From the NCBI RefSeq assembly GCF_002836745.1, contig NZ_PJAR01000044.1, positions 496,001-560,000 of the forward strand: a DNA stretch of 64,000 nt. Reading direction: 5' to 3'. This stretch comes from Glaciecola sp. 33A (GTDB lineage: Bacteria > Pseudomonadota > Gammaproteobacteria > Enterobacterales > Alteromonadaceae). The notes under the pieces are model-generated. The model saw nothing but the letters and a program-made list of their open reading frames with translations, searched no databases and was not told the DNA's origin. Below, piece by piece: positions 9,612 to 19,605 of the stretch (within the stretch, counting starts at the first letter, position 1; each line of letters opens with the position of its first letter). Made by a program: the position numbers and the translations under genes.

Positions 9612-10436
9612 ATGATAATAACAAATTATAAAGACCTTATTGAAATTAGAACGGCTTCAGATTGTTGCGTTATCGTATATGTTGATGACACAACAATCGG
9701 TCTTGAATTAGCCAATATAATCATTGAAATTCTGACCCGCGCGTTATTAGCTAATCGACCACCTTGGCTTTGTGAATATATTCCGTCGTATACTTCTTTG
9801 CTTATCGAGTTTTCACTATACGAAGTTGATCACTTTGCTGTGAATGCATTGTTGAAACAATTAGTCAGCGAAGCCGCTAGTGAAATTAAGCATTGCGTAG
9901 GTGAAAAATCAGCCGTAAAAAAACAACTCAGTTGCGATCAAATTACTAATACAAGCCGTAAAGATCAACTTGGGTTTTTAAGCGCTAAGCGCATTCATAG
10001 AATTCCTGTGTGCTACCAGCTCAATTCGTTGCAGACTGACTTGGCCAAGGTCGCTAAAGACAAAAACATAAGTGAAGACAATGTGGTAAATTTACATTGC
10101 ACGACCGTGTATCGCGTTTTTGCTACCGGCTTTATGCCAGGTTTCGCCTACTTGGGAGAACTCCCTGTGGAATTGTCCCAACCAAGGTTAAGCAAACCGC
10201 GTTTAAAAGTGCCCAAAGGTGCTGTTGCTATTGCCGATCGTCAAACGGCTATCTATCCAGATGAATCGCCAGGGGGTTGGCATATTATTGGCTATACGCC
10301 GCTTGAACTTTTATTTAACACTACGAATGTTAACAGTGCAGAAAGTGGCCATTTTGAGGTACTGCTAAAAACGGGCGACTATGTCGAGTTTTACCCAGTG
10401 AGTGAAAGCGAATATATAAATTGGGTGCATTCGTGA
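9612..10436 (+). CDS. pxpB: 5-oxoprolinase subunit B (KipI / allophanate hydrolase subunit 1 family)
   Basis: A 274-residue PxpB. The C-terminal cyclophilin-like half contains the conserved FMPGFAYLGELP, PRLKVPKGAVAIAD and ESPGGWHIIGYTP blocks. The N-terminal half (about residues 1-95) is a ferredoxin-like domain. The stretch from about residue 95 to 140 is lysine/serine-rich and poorly conserved, which makes the protein somewhat longer than the usual 220-240. It starts 5 nt after pxpA and its stop overlaps the GTG of pxpC (GTGA), indicating coupled synthesis of the PxpBC complex. Confidence 0.92.
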   Translation: MIITNYKDLIEIRTASDCCVIVYVDDTTIGLELANIIIEILTRALLANRPPWLCEYIPSYTSLLIEFSLYEVDHFAVNALLKQLVSEAASEIKHCVGEKSAVKKQLSCDQITNTSRKDQLGFLSAKRIHRIPVCYQLNSLQTDLAKVAKDKNISEDNVVNLHCTTVYRVFATGFMPGFAYLGELPVELSQPRLSKPRLKVPKGAVAIADRQTAIYPDESPGGWHIIGYTPLELLFNTTNVNSAESGHFEVLLKTGDYVEFYPVSESEYINWVHS

Positions 10437-11461
10437 AAATAATGGCGACGGGCCTCAGTTCTCGGTTCACTGACTTAGGCAGAGTAGGTCATAAACATAA
10501 AGGCTTCACTCAATCAGGAGCACTTGATACGAATAGCCATATGCTCGCCAATGCTATTATGCGGGTACCTGTTACTAATCCAACCATTGAAGTACTGCTT
10601 GGCGGGTTTGAGGCCGTTGCAACCCAAGATACAGAGATTGCAGTGACCGGTGCCCGAGCAAGCTTATTAATTGGCGGCGTGTGTCAACCATTGAACCATA
10701 AAATGGTTTGGAAAAAAGACGCGACCCTACAAATTATGCAGCCAATGTTGGGCGCTAGAAATTATATCGCTTGTAATAAGCGCTTCAAGACCCGCCTTTT
10801 TTTAGATTCTTGTTGTGCTGTGACGCGAGAGAAAACCGGTGGAATGAATTTTGATGGCAAAGGATTTCAGGTAGGGGATGTGCTGTATTATGAAACTGGC
10901 ATATCACTTGGCGCCACATCGACAAATGCGTCTATAGATGGTCGGTTGAAAAAGGTTGCGCCGGATAACAACTTACTTGTACATGAAACGTTTACTACAA
11001 TGCCTGTTCCCGCTACGACTTTGGCAAAAGTGTATATTGTGAGAATAGTGTTGGGCTATCAACAGGCATTATTTGATCATAAAATGAAAGTGCGCTTTTT
11101 TAATCAGCGTTTTACTGTTAGCAATGAGGCTAGCAATATGGGCATAAGACTAACCGGTGAATCTATTGGCCATATTGCAGTTAAACTCTATTCTGAAGGT
11201 ATTGCGAATGGTGCAATACAAATAACGCCCAGTGGATTACCTATCGTCATGTTAGCTGAAAGACAGACTATTGGAGGCTATCCTAAAATTGGGAGTGTTA
11301 TTACAACTGACTTACCCAAATTAGGTCAGTGTCGCCCTGGCAGTATTATTCAATTTGAGGAGTGTGATGTATTAACTGCGCGACAAGAGTGGCTGCTTCG
11401 CCAAATGCAAATGTGCACATTTGCGCAAAATCAACAGAGTAGGAATGACAACAATGAATAG
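10433..11461 (+). CDS. pxpC: 5-oxoprolinase subunit C (KipA / allophanate hydrolase subunit 2 family)
   Basis: Third 5-oxoprolinase subunit, about 342 residues. Family blocks include SSRFTDLGRVGHKHKGFTQSG, then SGALDTNSHMLAN, NPTIEVLLGGFEA and, near the C-terminus, GLPIVMLAERQTIGGYPKIG. The GTG at 10433 overlaps the pxpB stop by four bases and is preferred to the TTG at 10421. An ATG at 10442 is a further option. Its stop overlaps the start of the transaminase gene by 8 nt. Together with pxpA and pxpB it forms a complete bacterial 5-oxoprolinase. Confidence 0.92.
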   Translation: MKIMATGLSSRFTDLGRVGHKHKGFTQSGALDTNSHMLANAIMRVPVTNPTIEVLLGGFEAVATQDTEIAVTGARASLLIGGVCQPLNHKMVWKKDATLQIMQPMLGARNYIACNKRFKTRLFLDSCCAVTREKTGGMNFDGKGFQVGDVLYYETGISLGATSTNASIDGRLKKVAPDNNLLVHETFTTMPVPATTLAKVYIVRIVLGYQQALFDHKMKVRFFNQRFTVSNEASNMGIRLTGESIGHIAVKLYSEGIANGAIQITPSGLPIVMLAERQTIGGYPKIGSVITTDLPKLGQCRPGSIIQFEECDVLTARQEWLLRQMQMCTFAQNQQSRNDNNE

Positions 11462-12311
11462 AGTGTATTTGAATGGCGAGTTTGTAGATGCTAACGAAGC
11501 TAAAATTTCTCCCATGGACCGAGGTTTTTTGTTTGGTGATGGAATCTATGAAGTCATACCGACTTATTCCGGCAAACCGGTTGGCTTGGATTTGCATCTA
11601 CAAAGAATGAAAAATGGATTACACAGTGTTGGTATTAACTATAAAATTGATGCACAGGTCTGGATTGGTATTATTAGCGTGCTTATTTCTCAGCAGCCCT
11701 CTGAATCGCAAGGCGTTTACGTGCACGTTAGCCGCGGTGCAGATAGTAAACGTTTTCATGCATACCCTAAAAATATAACGCCGACTGTATTTGCTTATGC
11801 TTTTGATACACCGCCAAGCCAAAACGCCACAGCTGAAAAAGTGAAAGGATTTCATGTTACTACCGGAGAAGATTTGCGTTGGCAGCGCTGCCATATTAAA
11901 TCGACGTCATTGTTAGGCAATGTGATGCATTTTCAACAAGGACAAGATGCCGGTGTTGATGAAATCATTCTATACAACGAGAATAAAGAAATTACCGAAG
12001 CTGCAGCGTGCAATGTCTTTATCGTAAAAGACAACATAATTTATACACCGGCACTGGATAACCATTTACTACCGGGCATAACACGACGGATTGCGATAGA
12101 TGCGATTATCCAGCATACCGATTACAAAGTGCATGAGAGCGTTATTTCATTACATGATTTGCTAAATGCAGATGAAGTATGGATAACCAGTTCGAGTAAA
12201 GAAATCGGACCGGTTTTATCAATAGATGGCAAAACAGTTGGCAATGGTAAGCAAGGACCAATATGGGTTGAGGCCCAAAACGCTTATAATAAATACAAAT
12301 TTAGCTGCTAA
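11454..12311 (+). CDS. dat: Class IV PLP aminotransferase, D-amino-acid-transaminase-like
   Basis: A 285-residue fold-type IV PLP enzyme. The alignment with Bacillus D-alanine aminotransferase seen by eye includes DRGFLFGDGIYEV, HVSRGADSKRFHAYP, EDLRWQRCHIKSTSLLG (PLP lysine about K149), EITEAAACNVFIV and WITSSSKEIGPV, with the DGK turn near the end. This fits D-amino-acid transaminase better than IlvE. A close relative with other specificity (for example aminodeoxychorismate lyase or an R-amine transaminase) cannot be excluded. The ATG at 11454 has AGGA 9 nt upstream; the ATG at 11445 is the alternative. It overlaps pxpC by 8 nt, tying it to 5-oxoproline metabolism. Confidence 0.88.
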   Translation: MNRVYLNGEFVDANEAKISPMDRGFLFGDGIYEVIPTYSGKPVGLDLHLQRMKNGLHSVGINYKIDAQVWIGIISVLISQQPSESQGVYVHVSRGADSKRFHAYPKNITPTVFAYAFDTPPSQNATAEKVKGFHVTTGEDLRWQRCHIKSTSLLGNVMHFQQGQDAGVDEIILYNENKEITEAAACNVFIVKDNIIYTPALDNHLLPGITRRIAIDAIIQHTDYKVHESVISLHDLLNADEVWITSSSKEIGPVLSIDGKTVGNGKQGPIWVEAQNAYNKYKFSC

Positions 12312-12358
12312 AAAACGATGCATACTACTTATAAAAAAGTATTTTGACGTTTTTTTTA
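12311..12358. terminator. Bidirectional terminator between dat and fur
   Basis: AAAAAACG at 12311-12318 pairs with CGTTTTTT at 12349-12356, with an inner ATACT/AGTAT stem. A-run on one side and T-run on the other suit termination of both converging genes. Confidence 0.65.
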
Positions 12359-12387
12359 TTCAGGTTACATTACTCAACACGGCACTT

Positions 12388-12816
12388 TTATTCATCGGCG
12401 TTTTCGCAATCTGCTCTGTTGCACTCGCCGTAAAGATATAGACTGTGGTTTGTCAGTTTCATCTGATGCTGAGCTGCAATCTCGTCTTGACGCCTTTCAA
12501 TAACATTATCTTCAAACTCAAACACTTTACCGCAACTTAAACAAACTAAGTGGTCGTGATGTGCCTTCTGACTAATTTCAAAGACAGATTTTCCGCCCTC
12601 AAAATGGTGACGGTTTAAAATACCTGCATCGTCAAACTGATTAAGAACGCGATAAACTGTTGCTAAGCCAATTTCTTCACCTTTCTCAAGTAGAATTTTA
12701 TATACATCTTCAGCGCTAATGTGCTGATTTTGAGGCCCTTGAAGAATTTCCAATATTTTCAAACGAGGTAATGTTACTTTCAGTCCTGCTTTTTTTAATT
12801 CTTTATTTTGGTCCAT
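12388..12816 (-). CDS. fur: Ferric uptake regulator Fur
   Basis: A 142-residue Fur protein that represses iron-uptake genes when loaded with Fe(II). The winged-helix domain occupies about residues 1-80 (LKVTLPRLKILEIL, IGLATVYRVLNQF). The dimerisation domain carries the metal-binding HHDHLVCLSCGKV and a C-terminal CxxxxC pair, matching canonical Fur rather than Zur or PerR. It is monocistronic here and converges with dat. It is not next to fldA, where E. coli keeps it. A perfect 12-bp palindrome lies 23 bp upstream of its start. Confidence 0.95.
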   Translation of the reverse strand: MDQNKELKKAGLKVTLPRLKILEILQGPQNQHISAEDVYKILLEKGEEIGLATVYRVLNQFDDAGILNRHHFEGGKSVFEISQKAHHDHLVCLSCGKVFEFEDNVIERRQDEIAAQHQMKLTNHSLYLYGECNRADCENADE

Positions 12817-12838
12817 GGGAAACTTCGTTTTTGAAACT

Positions 12839-12850
12839 TACTGTACAGTA
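12839..12850. promoter_or_regulatory. 12-bp perfect palindrome upstream of fur
   Basis: TACTGTACAGTA is perfectly self-complementary and lies 23-34 bp before the fur ATG, a typical operator position. It lacks the spacing of a LexA box and does not resemble a Fur box. The binding protein is unknown. Confidence 0.35.
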
Positions 12851-13002
12851 TAGATAAGTTGTAAAAATTTAACAGTATCAGTCGGAATATTTATCGGATA
12901 ACCTGAGCTTGGCTGTAAATCAATGGCATTGACGGGGTAGTTAATGTCGAAATTTATAAAATATAAAGTAAAAAGTTGCTTATATAATGTACATATTATT
13001 AA

Positions 13003-15045
13003 ATGAAGAGCGCAGATATGCCTGAATTGATGAAACAACTGACTGTTGTTCGCAAAATGATCCTGGGGTTTAGTGGCCTTGCTATTTTATTACTTATCAC
13101 CAGTTTGATGTCATATTTTGGACTCCAAGAAATAAAATATACCGCTTCTACGGTTGTTGCAGAAAAAATGCCTATGCAAAAAGCCATGACTGACGTGCGC
13201 ACGGATATTCTGTCTTTGTCTAATTTAATTATTAAGGCTTACTATGAAACCGAGGACGCTGAACTAGCGTTGCAAAAAGACCGTTTTAATCAAGTTTCCC
13301 AAAGCTTAACTGATGGTCTCAAATCACTGCAGACTTTTGTCGTTGATGACAATCAGTCTCAATTAACAACTACGGTTGATTTAAGTAGCCAATATATTAG
13401 CTTTGGTGAAAAAATATTTACGGATATAAATGTCATTATTGCTATTAGAAAAGAGCTTGCGATTTCGAGTGAAATGGTTCTTAGTGTAGCAGACGAAGCA
13501 AGTGCGCTGATGCTCGATTTAAGTTACTTAGAAGGTAATGAGAGAAACTTAGAACCCCTTATTGGCATGGGCAACAATGTTGATAATAAACTCACTTCCA
13601 TACTTGGCTTTACTCAAGAATTGGCTCGGGCTGAGGAACGTGGTCACATTCAGCAAACGATAGATGACATGCAATACAACATTACGAATATAGATGCAGA
13701 TGCAAAATATCTTAACCGACTAGCAGAAACAGTAGAAAATGACGGTTTGGTTACTAGTTTTAATGCCCAATTTGCCATTTTAAAAACCCTTCTGTCGGGA
13801 GACATTGGTATTTATGCATTACAAATGAAACGGTTAGGCCTGATTGAAGCGATAAATAAGTCCTACAAAGAGGCGAATTTTGCGCTCAATCAAACTACTG
13901 AAATATTAAGTATGCTGACCGCCAGCGTCAACGCGGCCACCTTACAAGGGCAAGAAGATATTTTAAATACGGTTGAAAGTAATGAGATTAAAAATATTCT
14001 AGTGTCGATTATTGGTATTACGGCAACGATTATACTGGCGCTGATAGCAATACGAAGCATTGCTAAGCCATTAAAAGAAGTTAACCAACGATTAAAAGTA
14101 TTGAGTAGTGGTGATCTAAGTCAGCGAATGAACGAGGCGGGTTATGATGAGTTTGCCGAATTATCAAAAAACGTTAATAAGCTTATTGATTCATTGCAAA
14201 CTCTAATAGGTAGCATCCATGAGCAAGAACAGGTGCTTACTGAGGTTATCAATCGCAACATTGAAATGGGCGATAGAAGTCTGCAGCAAGTGGCTATGCA
14301 GCAACAACAAATCAGCCAGACATCAGTCAATACATTACAAGTAAAACGAACCAGTTTAAATAATTTACGACAAATTGAAGCCTCTAAAGAGCAAATGACA
14401 CAAGCTATAGGACAAATTGACACTGTCAAATCACTGGTTGATCAGAGTCGCAAGCAAGTTGATGAACAAGCACAGCAAGCAGTGGAGTCGGCAATAATCA
14501 TCCATAGACTGGGTGATAACAGCAGTAAAATTGGTCATATTTTAGATGTTATTAAAACCATCTCCAAACAAACTAATTTGTTAGCGCTTAACGCTGCCAT
14601 AGAAGCTGCTAGAGCGGGTGAGGAGGGCAGAGGCTTCGCTGTGGTTGCTGATGAGGTCAGAACGCTAGCAACCAGAACGCACAAGTCGACCGAAGAAATT
14701 GAGCAAATGATAGTCGCGTTGCAAAAAGACGCAAGCCAAGCCGTTCAAGCCATAAACCTTGGGAGTACGCAAGTTGAGAAGGCGGTTGTACTAACGCAAA
14801 AAGTGACCGCTGAAGTGTCTGATATTAGAAGAATAATTGAAGCACTAGCTATTGTAAACAATCAGATCGTTGATGATACGCAAAGCCAAGAAGTGCTATT
14901 AGATGATGTTGTTGTTAGCTTAAAGAGCATTGTCAAACTAGCCGAAAACAGCGCGAAAAGTACCACTGAATCTAATCGTGCAACGCATCAATTAGGTGAA
15001 CAAATGCGTTTGTTAAAACAAGCTGTTTCGAAATTTATATTGTAG
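13003..15045 (+). CDS. Methyl-accepting chemotaxis protein
   Basis: A 680-residue transmembrane chemoreceptor that would signal through CheA/CheW. Order of parts: short cytoplasmic N-terminus, TM1 about residues 24-46, a large helical periplasmic sensor about 47-325, TM2 about 328-350, HAMP about 350-402 and the cytoplasmic coiled coil. The signalling tip is the highly conserved [20 protein letters not shown] with VADEVRTLA after it, near residues 528-555. The sensor is all-helical and of unidentified ligand class. The gene is monocistronic, with a TATAAT hexamer at 12983-12988 just before the start and no clear -35. No other chemotaxis genes are in the window. Confidence 0.94.
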   Translation: MKSADMPELMKQLTVVRKMILGFSGLAILLLITSLMSYFGLQEIKYTASTVVAEKMPMQKAMTDVRTDILSLSNLIIKAYYETEDAELALQKDRFNQVSQSLTDGLKSLQTFVVDDNQSQLTTTVDLSSQYISFGEKIFTDINVIIAIRKELAISSEMVLSVADEASALMLDLSYLEGNERNLEPLIGMGNNVDNKLTSILGFTQELARAEERGHIQQTIDDMQYNITNIDADAKYLNRLAETVENDGLVTSFNAQFAILKTLLSGDIGIYALQMKRLGLIEAINKSYKEANFALNQTTEILSMLTASVNAATLQGQEDILNTVESNEIKNILVSIIGITATIILALIAIRSIAKPLKEVNQRLKVLSSGDLSQRMNEAGYDEFAELSKNVNKLIDSLQTLIGSIHEQEQVLTEVINRNIEMGDRSLQQVAMQQQQISQTSVNTLQVKRTSLNNLRQIEASKEQMTQAIGQIDTVKSLVDQSRKQVDEQAQQAVESAIIIHRLGDNSSKIGHILDVIKTISKQTNLLALNAAIEAARAGEEGRGFAVVADEVRTLATRTHKSTEEIEQMIVALQKDASQAVQAINLGSTQVEKAVVLTQKVTAEVSDIRRIIEALAIVNNQIVDDTQSQEVLLDDVVVSLKSIVKLAENSAKSTTESNRATHQLGEQMRLLKQAVSKFIL

Positions 15046-15089
15046 TGAATGGCGCATTTCTAATGTAAAAAAACAGTGATTATATCAGG

Positions 15090-15530
15090 AGGGTGTAACA
15101 GATATTATGTAACTGCTTACCATGAATCACGCTATAAAGAGTTAAAAGGATAAGCAAATGCAATTTAACAAAAAGGAACTTGAAGCTTTCGCGAAAGAAG
15201 CAGCTAAGAGCATTAAAATGCTAAAAGACCTGAATGAATTTAGTCAAATGCTGAAAAATAACCGTTGAAGCAGTATTGAGTGCTGAAATGGAAGACCATT
15301 TAAGATATGAAAAACACGTTAAATCTGTTGTGGGAAACAACTGAAATGGCAAAACCACCAAGCGCATAAAAACTGAAGATGGCGATTTTGACCTCGAGAC
15401 ACCCGTGACCATAATGGCTCATTTGAACCGAAATTAGTTAAAAAAATTAGTCACGATTTACTTCAATGGATGAGAAAACATTGTGATTGTATACGCAAGA
15501 CATGGGCATAAAACTGAGTGCTACTAAGGA
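15090..15530 (+). pseudogene. Decayed IS256-family (mutator-type) transposase remnant
   Basis: The ATG at 15158, preceded by AAAGGA, opens a reading (MQFNKKELEAFAKEAAKS) that stops after 36 codons. The typical IS256 TnpA N-terminus then continues in other frames: AVLSAEMEDHLRYEKH, then after a stop NGKTTKRIKTEDGDFDLET, then RDHNGSFEPKLVKK, then FTSMDEKTL. At least three frameshifts and two stops are visible. Only about the first 110 of the usual 400 residues remain; the DDE catalytic region is gone. A GAGGGTGTAACA-like stretch at about 15089-15100 could be the left inverted repeat. Recognition is by motif order and is fairly firm. Confidence 0.75.
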
Positions 15531-15630
15531 AACAGCAGTAAAATTAGAATTGCTCAGTACGAATCGCCTTTCTTGGGAATAGAGGGTCTTAGCTGATTTC
15601 ACTAAGGCCCGATATACCTCTTGTGGTTAG

Positions 15631-18525
15631 TTATAACTCAATATTTGAACGCGTTCCCATGCCGGGCCCAAAAACAACTGCATTCAATAGCAATCTGTTA
15701 GTCCCTAAGGTAGCTCCTCTAAATATGGGCTCACCAGAGAACATGATAATTTGACCATTACCCACACTTTCTCTTGTTAAGTAAGCAGAGTTAGCGATGC
15801 GATGGGCTGCTTCTGGCCATAATAATCCACTCATTCGAACATTAAGATCTTTGTCCTTAGGCAAACTGTACCAGCAGATGGCTTTTGTTTTAACTTCTTC
15901 ATCATCGTCATCACCTTTGGATTTTTTTACTGGCTTTTTATCCGTATAAACACCTACGGTCACGACCGCTTCGGCATTTTCAGGAACAATTAGTACGGGC
16001 TGTCGTCCATACAACAAAGGTAGGGTTTTTGAGGTACCAAAAGTTAGCCAATGTTGTGTGTCAACGCTGCCAGACACCATAGCACCTGCAGGCATGAACA
16101 GCTTTTGCCACGTATTGCGTTTTTCAAGAACTTCTTTACTTAGTCTTTTAGGTGCATCATCCCAAGGGTATGCCACATCTTCTTGTACGGTCATTGCAAA
16201 ATAGTCTTGCACATCACCTATAGGCTCTTGTGCAAGTAGTCTACGCTGCAGTGCAATATCATATTTTTCTGAATCTTCTAGGATATCGTCAAGCAACTTC
16301 ACTTTACTGAAATCTTTTGATGCAATAGCTTGAGTTGAGCCTTCATGCGTAATCAATGTTCCGCCTTGTTCAACCCAGCTTTTCATACTGTTTGCGGTAG
16401 CGTCCGAGATTGACTGAGAACTTGGCATAATTATCACGTTGTAGCGACGTAAGTCGGTACGCGCAAGTAGAGATGAGTCTAATTGCGAATGACGAATTCC
16501 CAAATGCGTATCCAAGCTCCACCAAGTCACACCAACGTCATTACTGCTGGTTCCTGCTTGGCTAATGATGGCAATTTGTGGTTGGCGTAAAAGCGCAAAG
16601 TGTTCGCCACCCCATTCTGGCATATCGCCAGTGCCGTAACCTGTTTTAATGTTTTGAATAGATAATACGGTTTCTGCTGCGGTTTCATTAATCAAGGCGA
16701 CTAAATTAGTATTGTTTGGATTGTCAGTGATGGTAACGACAACGGAGCCTCGCACTAAGGTTTCTTGTCCGAGTTGGGTTGCTTTATCGATCACACGAAC
16801 CTGCACTCCACGCTCCATTAACCGCGCTGCAAAGGCGACTGAGGCGTCATCATCACCGTTAACAGCCCAAGCAATTGAATCTGTAGAGGCCTTAATTTTG
16901 GCTGCATTATTAGCTAAGTAGGGGCTAATATTATCCGTGACATTAATAGGTAAAGTCAGTGCCTCCAAGCCATACATCATGGTTAAGTTCCAGGCAGAAG
17001 TGTCATACATAATAGATTGACCCTCACGCAGCAGCTTTTGGCGTTCCTGTTGCACTGTTTCTGGCAAAAGTTGTGCATCGAACTCCATTATTGCAGAGAG
17101 GAGACGAGCTTCTGGCTGACGATTAGGAATAATTAAGCTGCCTTTTGGTATTGTTGTAGGTTGCGTTTTACCTAAGTGATTGCTTGCATCTTTTGCTTGA
17201 AAGCTTTTGTCGGCAATGTACACTTCAATGTCTTGGGCTTGCAGTTTTTCAACTAAGGTATTCATGCGAGTGTGGTTATTATTAGCCAACACAACATAGG
17301 TTTTATTCGCATACGGACTGTCTTTTTCAAGAACCGATTTTCTGTCGCTCCAATAATCTTTGTACATGTCCTTACTGTATTTGTGCAATGATTCTAAGTT
17401 TGCCATGGTGCTAACGAACTGATGATGAACTGATTCTTTATAGGTTTGAATTGTGCCTTCTGGGCGTCTCACTCCGTCTTCAGCAATCCGTGATTGTTCA
17501 TACAAAATATGCATAGAACCTCGGTACTCAGCATAATTTGAGTAGCCAGGATACCAGTTTTCAAACCATTCTCCGGTGTAGTACCGCCATCCTTTTTCAT
17601 CAAACGCAGCGCCTTGGTCAACTGAAAATATTTCTGCCCATTTCTGCACGCTAGAGGCGATATTGAAATTAAGTGGCTGTCTCGGTGGACCCATTAAATA
17701 GGTGTCTTGTGGCCCCATTTCATGACCATCAATCATTAACTGAGGACGCCATTTGTTGATTAGCGATACTCTGCCTTTTGTCTCTGGTTGAGTTAGGTAG
17801 AAGAAGTCCCGATTTAGATCAAAAAAGTAATGGTTGGTTCGACCATAAGGCCAATCGCCGCGATGCAGTAATGATTGATCGTCAACATTAGGAGCAGTTC
17901 CTCGATATTGTTCAAGTGACTTTGCAAAACGATCGCGGCCATCGGGATTCATGATGGGGTCGATAACAATAATCATATCCTCAAGCATTTGTTTTACTTT
18001 TGGTTCATCCGAAGCGGCATAATGATAGACAGACATTAATGCGGCATCAGAACCCGATGTCTCGTTACCGTGAATAGAATATGCCATCCACGCTATTGCG
18101 GGTAATTCTTCAATAATTTTTGACGCTTGTGCGTCAGACGTTTTTCTCGGGTCTGAAAGAGCATCCAGCTTTGCTAAGATCTCATCCATTTTCGCCAAGT
18201 TTTTAGGACTTGAAATGAAAACTGCATGCAACGGTCTACCTTCATGACTTTTCGCATACTCGAGCACATGCATGCGTTCGGTTTGGTTTTGCCAAGTTTG
18301 AATCAATTGGTTAATCTGGACCGGTGTTGCAACACGCTGACCAATAGAGAAGCCAAGAATAATGTCGGGGTGGGTCAATGCTTCGTTGTAATTATCGCTG
18401 AGCATCTGCGATTGATAATCGAAATCGGCGTTATAGGTGGGTTTCATTAATAAACTTGCATGACTGACGCCAATCGATAATGCAAGTAATCCTGCGCAAA
18501 CAACAGCGCTAATAGGTTTTCGCAT
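15631..18525 (-). CDS. Secreted M14-family zinc carboxypeptidase-like protein
   Basis: A 964-residue exported peptidase. A signal peptide is evident (about residues 1-23, ending SHA). The M14 domain (about 40-400) shows the zinc motif IHGNETSGSD (H152, E155), NPDGRDRF (193-200), a third probable ligand in IDGHEMG (H268) and a YEQSR segment. The region after residue 400 has no recognised motif beyond alternating beta/alpha segments resembling the amidotransferase-like domain often fused to large M14 proteins in marine bacteria. A lysine/aspartate-rich stretch (KKSKGDDDDEE) lies near the end. The gene is monocistronic and likely degrades peptides outside the cytoplasm; substrate unknown. Confidence 0.9.
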   Translation of the reverse strand: MRKPISAVVCAGLLALSIGVSHASLLMKPTYNADFDYQSQMLSDNYNEALTHPDIILGFSIGQRVATPVQINQLIQTWQNQTERMHVLEYAKSHEGRPLHAVFISSPKNLAKMDEILAKLDALSDPRKTSDAQASKIIEELPAIAWMAYSIHGNETSGSDAALMSVYHYAASDEPKVKQMLEDMIIVIDPIMNPDGRDRFAKSLEQYRGTAPNVDDQSLLHRGDWPYGRTNHYFFDLNRDFFYLTQPETKGRVSLINKWRPQLMIDGHEMGPQDTYLMGPPRQPLNFNIASSVQKWAEIFSVDQGAAFDEKGWRYYTGEWFENWYPGYSNYAEYRGSMHILYEQSRIAEDGVRRPEGTIQTYKESVHHQFVSTMANLESLHKYSKDMYKDYWSDRKSVLEKDSPYANKTYVVLANNNHTRMNTLVEKLQAQDIEVYIADKSFQAKDASNHLGKTQPTTIPKGSLIIPNRQPEARLLSAIMEFDAQLLPETVQQERQKLLREGQSIMYDTSAWNLTMMYGLEALTLPINVTDNISPYLANNAAKIKASTDSIAWAVNGDDDASVAFAARLMERGVQVRVIDKATQLGQETLVRGSVVVTITDNPNNTNLVALINETAAETVLSIQNIKTGYGTGDMPEWGGEHFALLRQPQIAIISQAGTSSNDVGVTWWSLDTHLGIRHSQLDSSLLARTDLRRYNVIIMPSSQSISDATANSMKSWVEQGGTLITHEGSTQAIASKDFSKVKLLDDILEDSEKYDIALQRRLLAQEPIGDVQDYFAMTVQEDVAYPWDDAPKRLSKEVLEKRNTWQKLFMPAGAMVSGSVDTQHWLTFGTSKTLPLLYGRQPVLIVPENAEAVVTVGVYTDKKPVKKSKGDDDDEEVKTKAICWYSLPKDKDLNVRMSGLLWPEAAHRIANSAYLTRESVGNGQIIMFSGEPIFRGATLGTNRLLLNAVVFGPGMGTRSNIEL

Positions 18526-18789
18526 AACTTTTCCTTTTATCGTTATAATAATTATGTTTCCTGTCTTTAGTGTGCGACAAAAATGGCATATGTGACAAGC
18601 TAAGAGTTAAGATTATATTAGCTGTATTCAGCTGATAACAATATATCCTCTACATAATGCTGTGTGTCCAATCTTTTATGTTTGTCAGCTGTGCGCAAAT
18701 ACTCACTATACCGTTTCCGAAAACAATACTTGGCGATACTTCCGCAAAAAAAAGTGAGCATGGTATGGTGTTTTTGCATCGAGACAAGT

Positions 18790-19581
18790 TTACAGGTTTC
18801 GTGGTCTGAAAATTTTCTTTAAAGTAAAGTAGATTTTAGGAGCTGCGCTTTTTAAACCTTCTAAGCCCTTGAGTATAAAAGTCGGTCTACTTTTTCCTTT
18901 ACCAAATGTTAGTTGTCGGTATATCAGTATAAAGTCGTCAAGATCAAAGGTAACGTCCACATTTTTATTTTCTGGTTTTACACCAAAATAAGTCTCTTTG
19001 ATAACTTTGTCTCTTATCAACAGGCCTTTGGCCTCGAAATAATCAATAAATAATGCCGTTAGTCGATGTTTTTGATCGATCACACAATGTCCATTTAAAC
19101 TGCGCATAACATTGACGGAACTAGCGTGATAGTCATCAATTACGATTGGCGCTCCGGGCTTAAGGAGATTGTAATAAAGTCGAAAATCTCTGTCGATAGC
19201 GCCATCTGCATCAAGTATCAGCATACCGATGCCGTTATCAAATTTTAGCGTTGGGGCTACCTCTTCAGATGAACCAATGAATAGTTGTATACGATCCTCA
19301 ACACCAAACTCGATAAAATTGGCGTTAACCATTGCCGCGTTTTGTTTAATGTCGCCATATAACTCGCGAGAACCACCTTGCAGACGATCTATTGTTTTAA
19401 CTAATAAATGCTCGCTTAATCCCTTAGCCGCAGCGATAGCACTGGCGCCATGCGCCGTACCAACCTCAAGAACATCCGCTTTCGCGTTTGCAGCAGCTTC
19501 AGATATCGCGATGTAAACCGACGTTGGTAGCATTCCGTTAGCGCTAGTAATTAGCTTTTCAAAATTAAACTGCAACGTCAC
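18790..19581 (-). CDS. Class I SAM-dependent methyltransferase
   Basis: A 263-residue Rossmann-type methyltransferase. The SAM-binding motif I is VLEVGTAHGASAIAAAKGL at about residues 38-56, and motif IV-like LILDADGAIDRDF with a following VIDDYH at about 135-170, as in Methyltransf_24 proteins. The substrate is unknown; related proteins act on sugars or small molecules. It lies between the M14 gene and the amine-oxidase ruins without clear operon partners (gap over 200 bp to M14). The C-terminal 60 residues are basic. Confidence 0.78.
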   Translation of the reverse strand: MTLQFNFEKLITSANGMLPTSVYIAISEAAANAKADVLEVGTAHGASAIAAAKGLSEHLLVKTIDRLQGGSRELYGDIKQNAAMVNANFIEFGVEDRIQLFIGSSEEVAPTLKFDNGIGMLILDADGAIDRDFRLYYNLLKPGAPIVIDDYHASSVNVMRSLNGHCVIDQKHRLTALFIDYFEAKGLLIRDKVIKETYFGVKPENKNVDVTFDLDDFILIYRQLTFGKGKSRPTFILKGLEGLKSAAPKIYFTLKKIFRPRNL

Positions 19582-19605
19582 GTTCCCATTAAATTAGTAA
19601 GCTGT

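Noticed and set aside
12839-12850. LexA/SOS box upstream of fur
   Set aside because: The half sites CTGT and ACAG are adjacent, whereas LexA boxes need eight bases between them.
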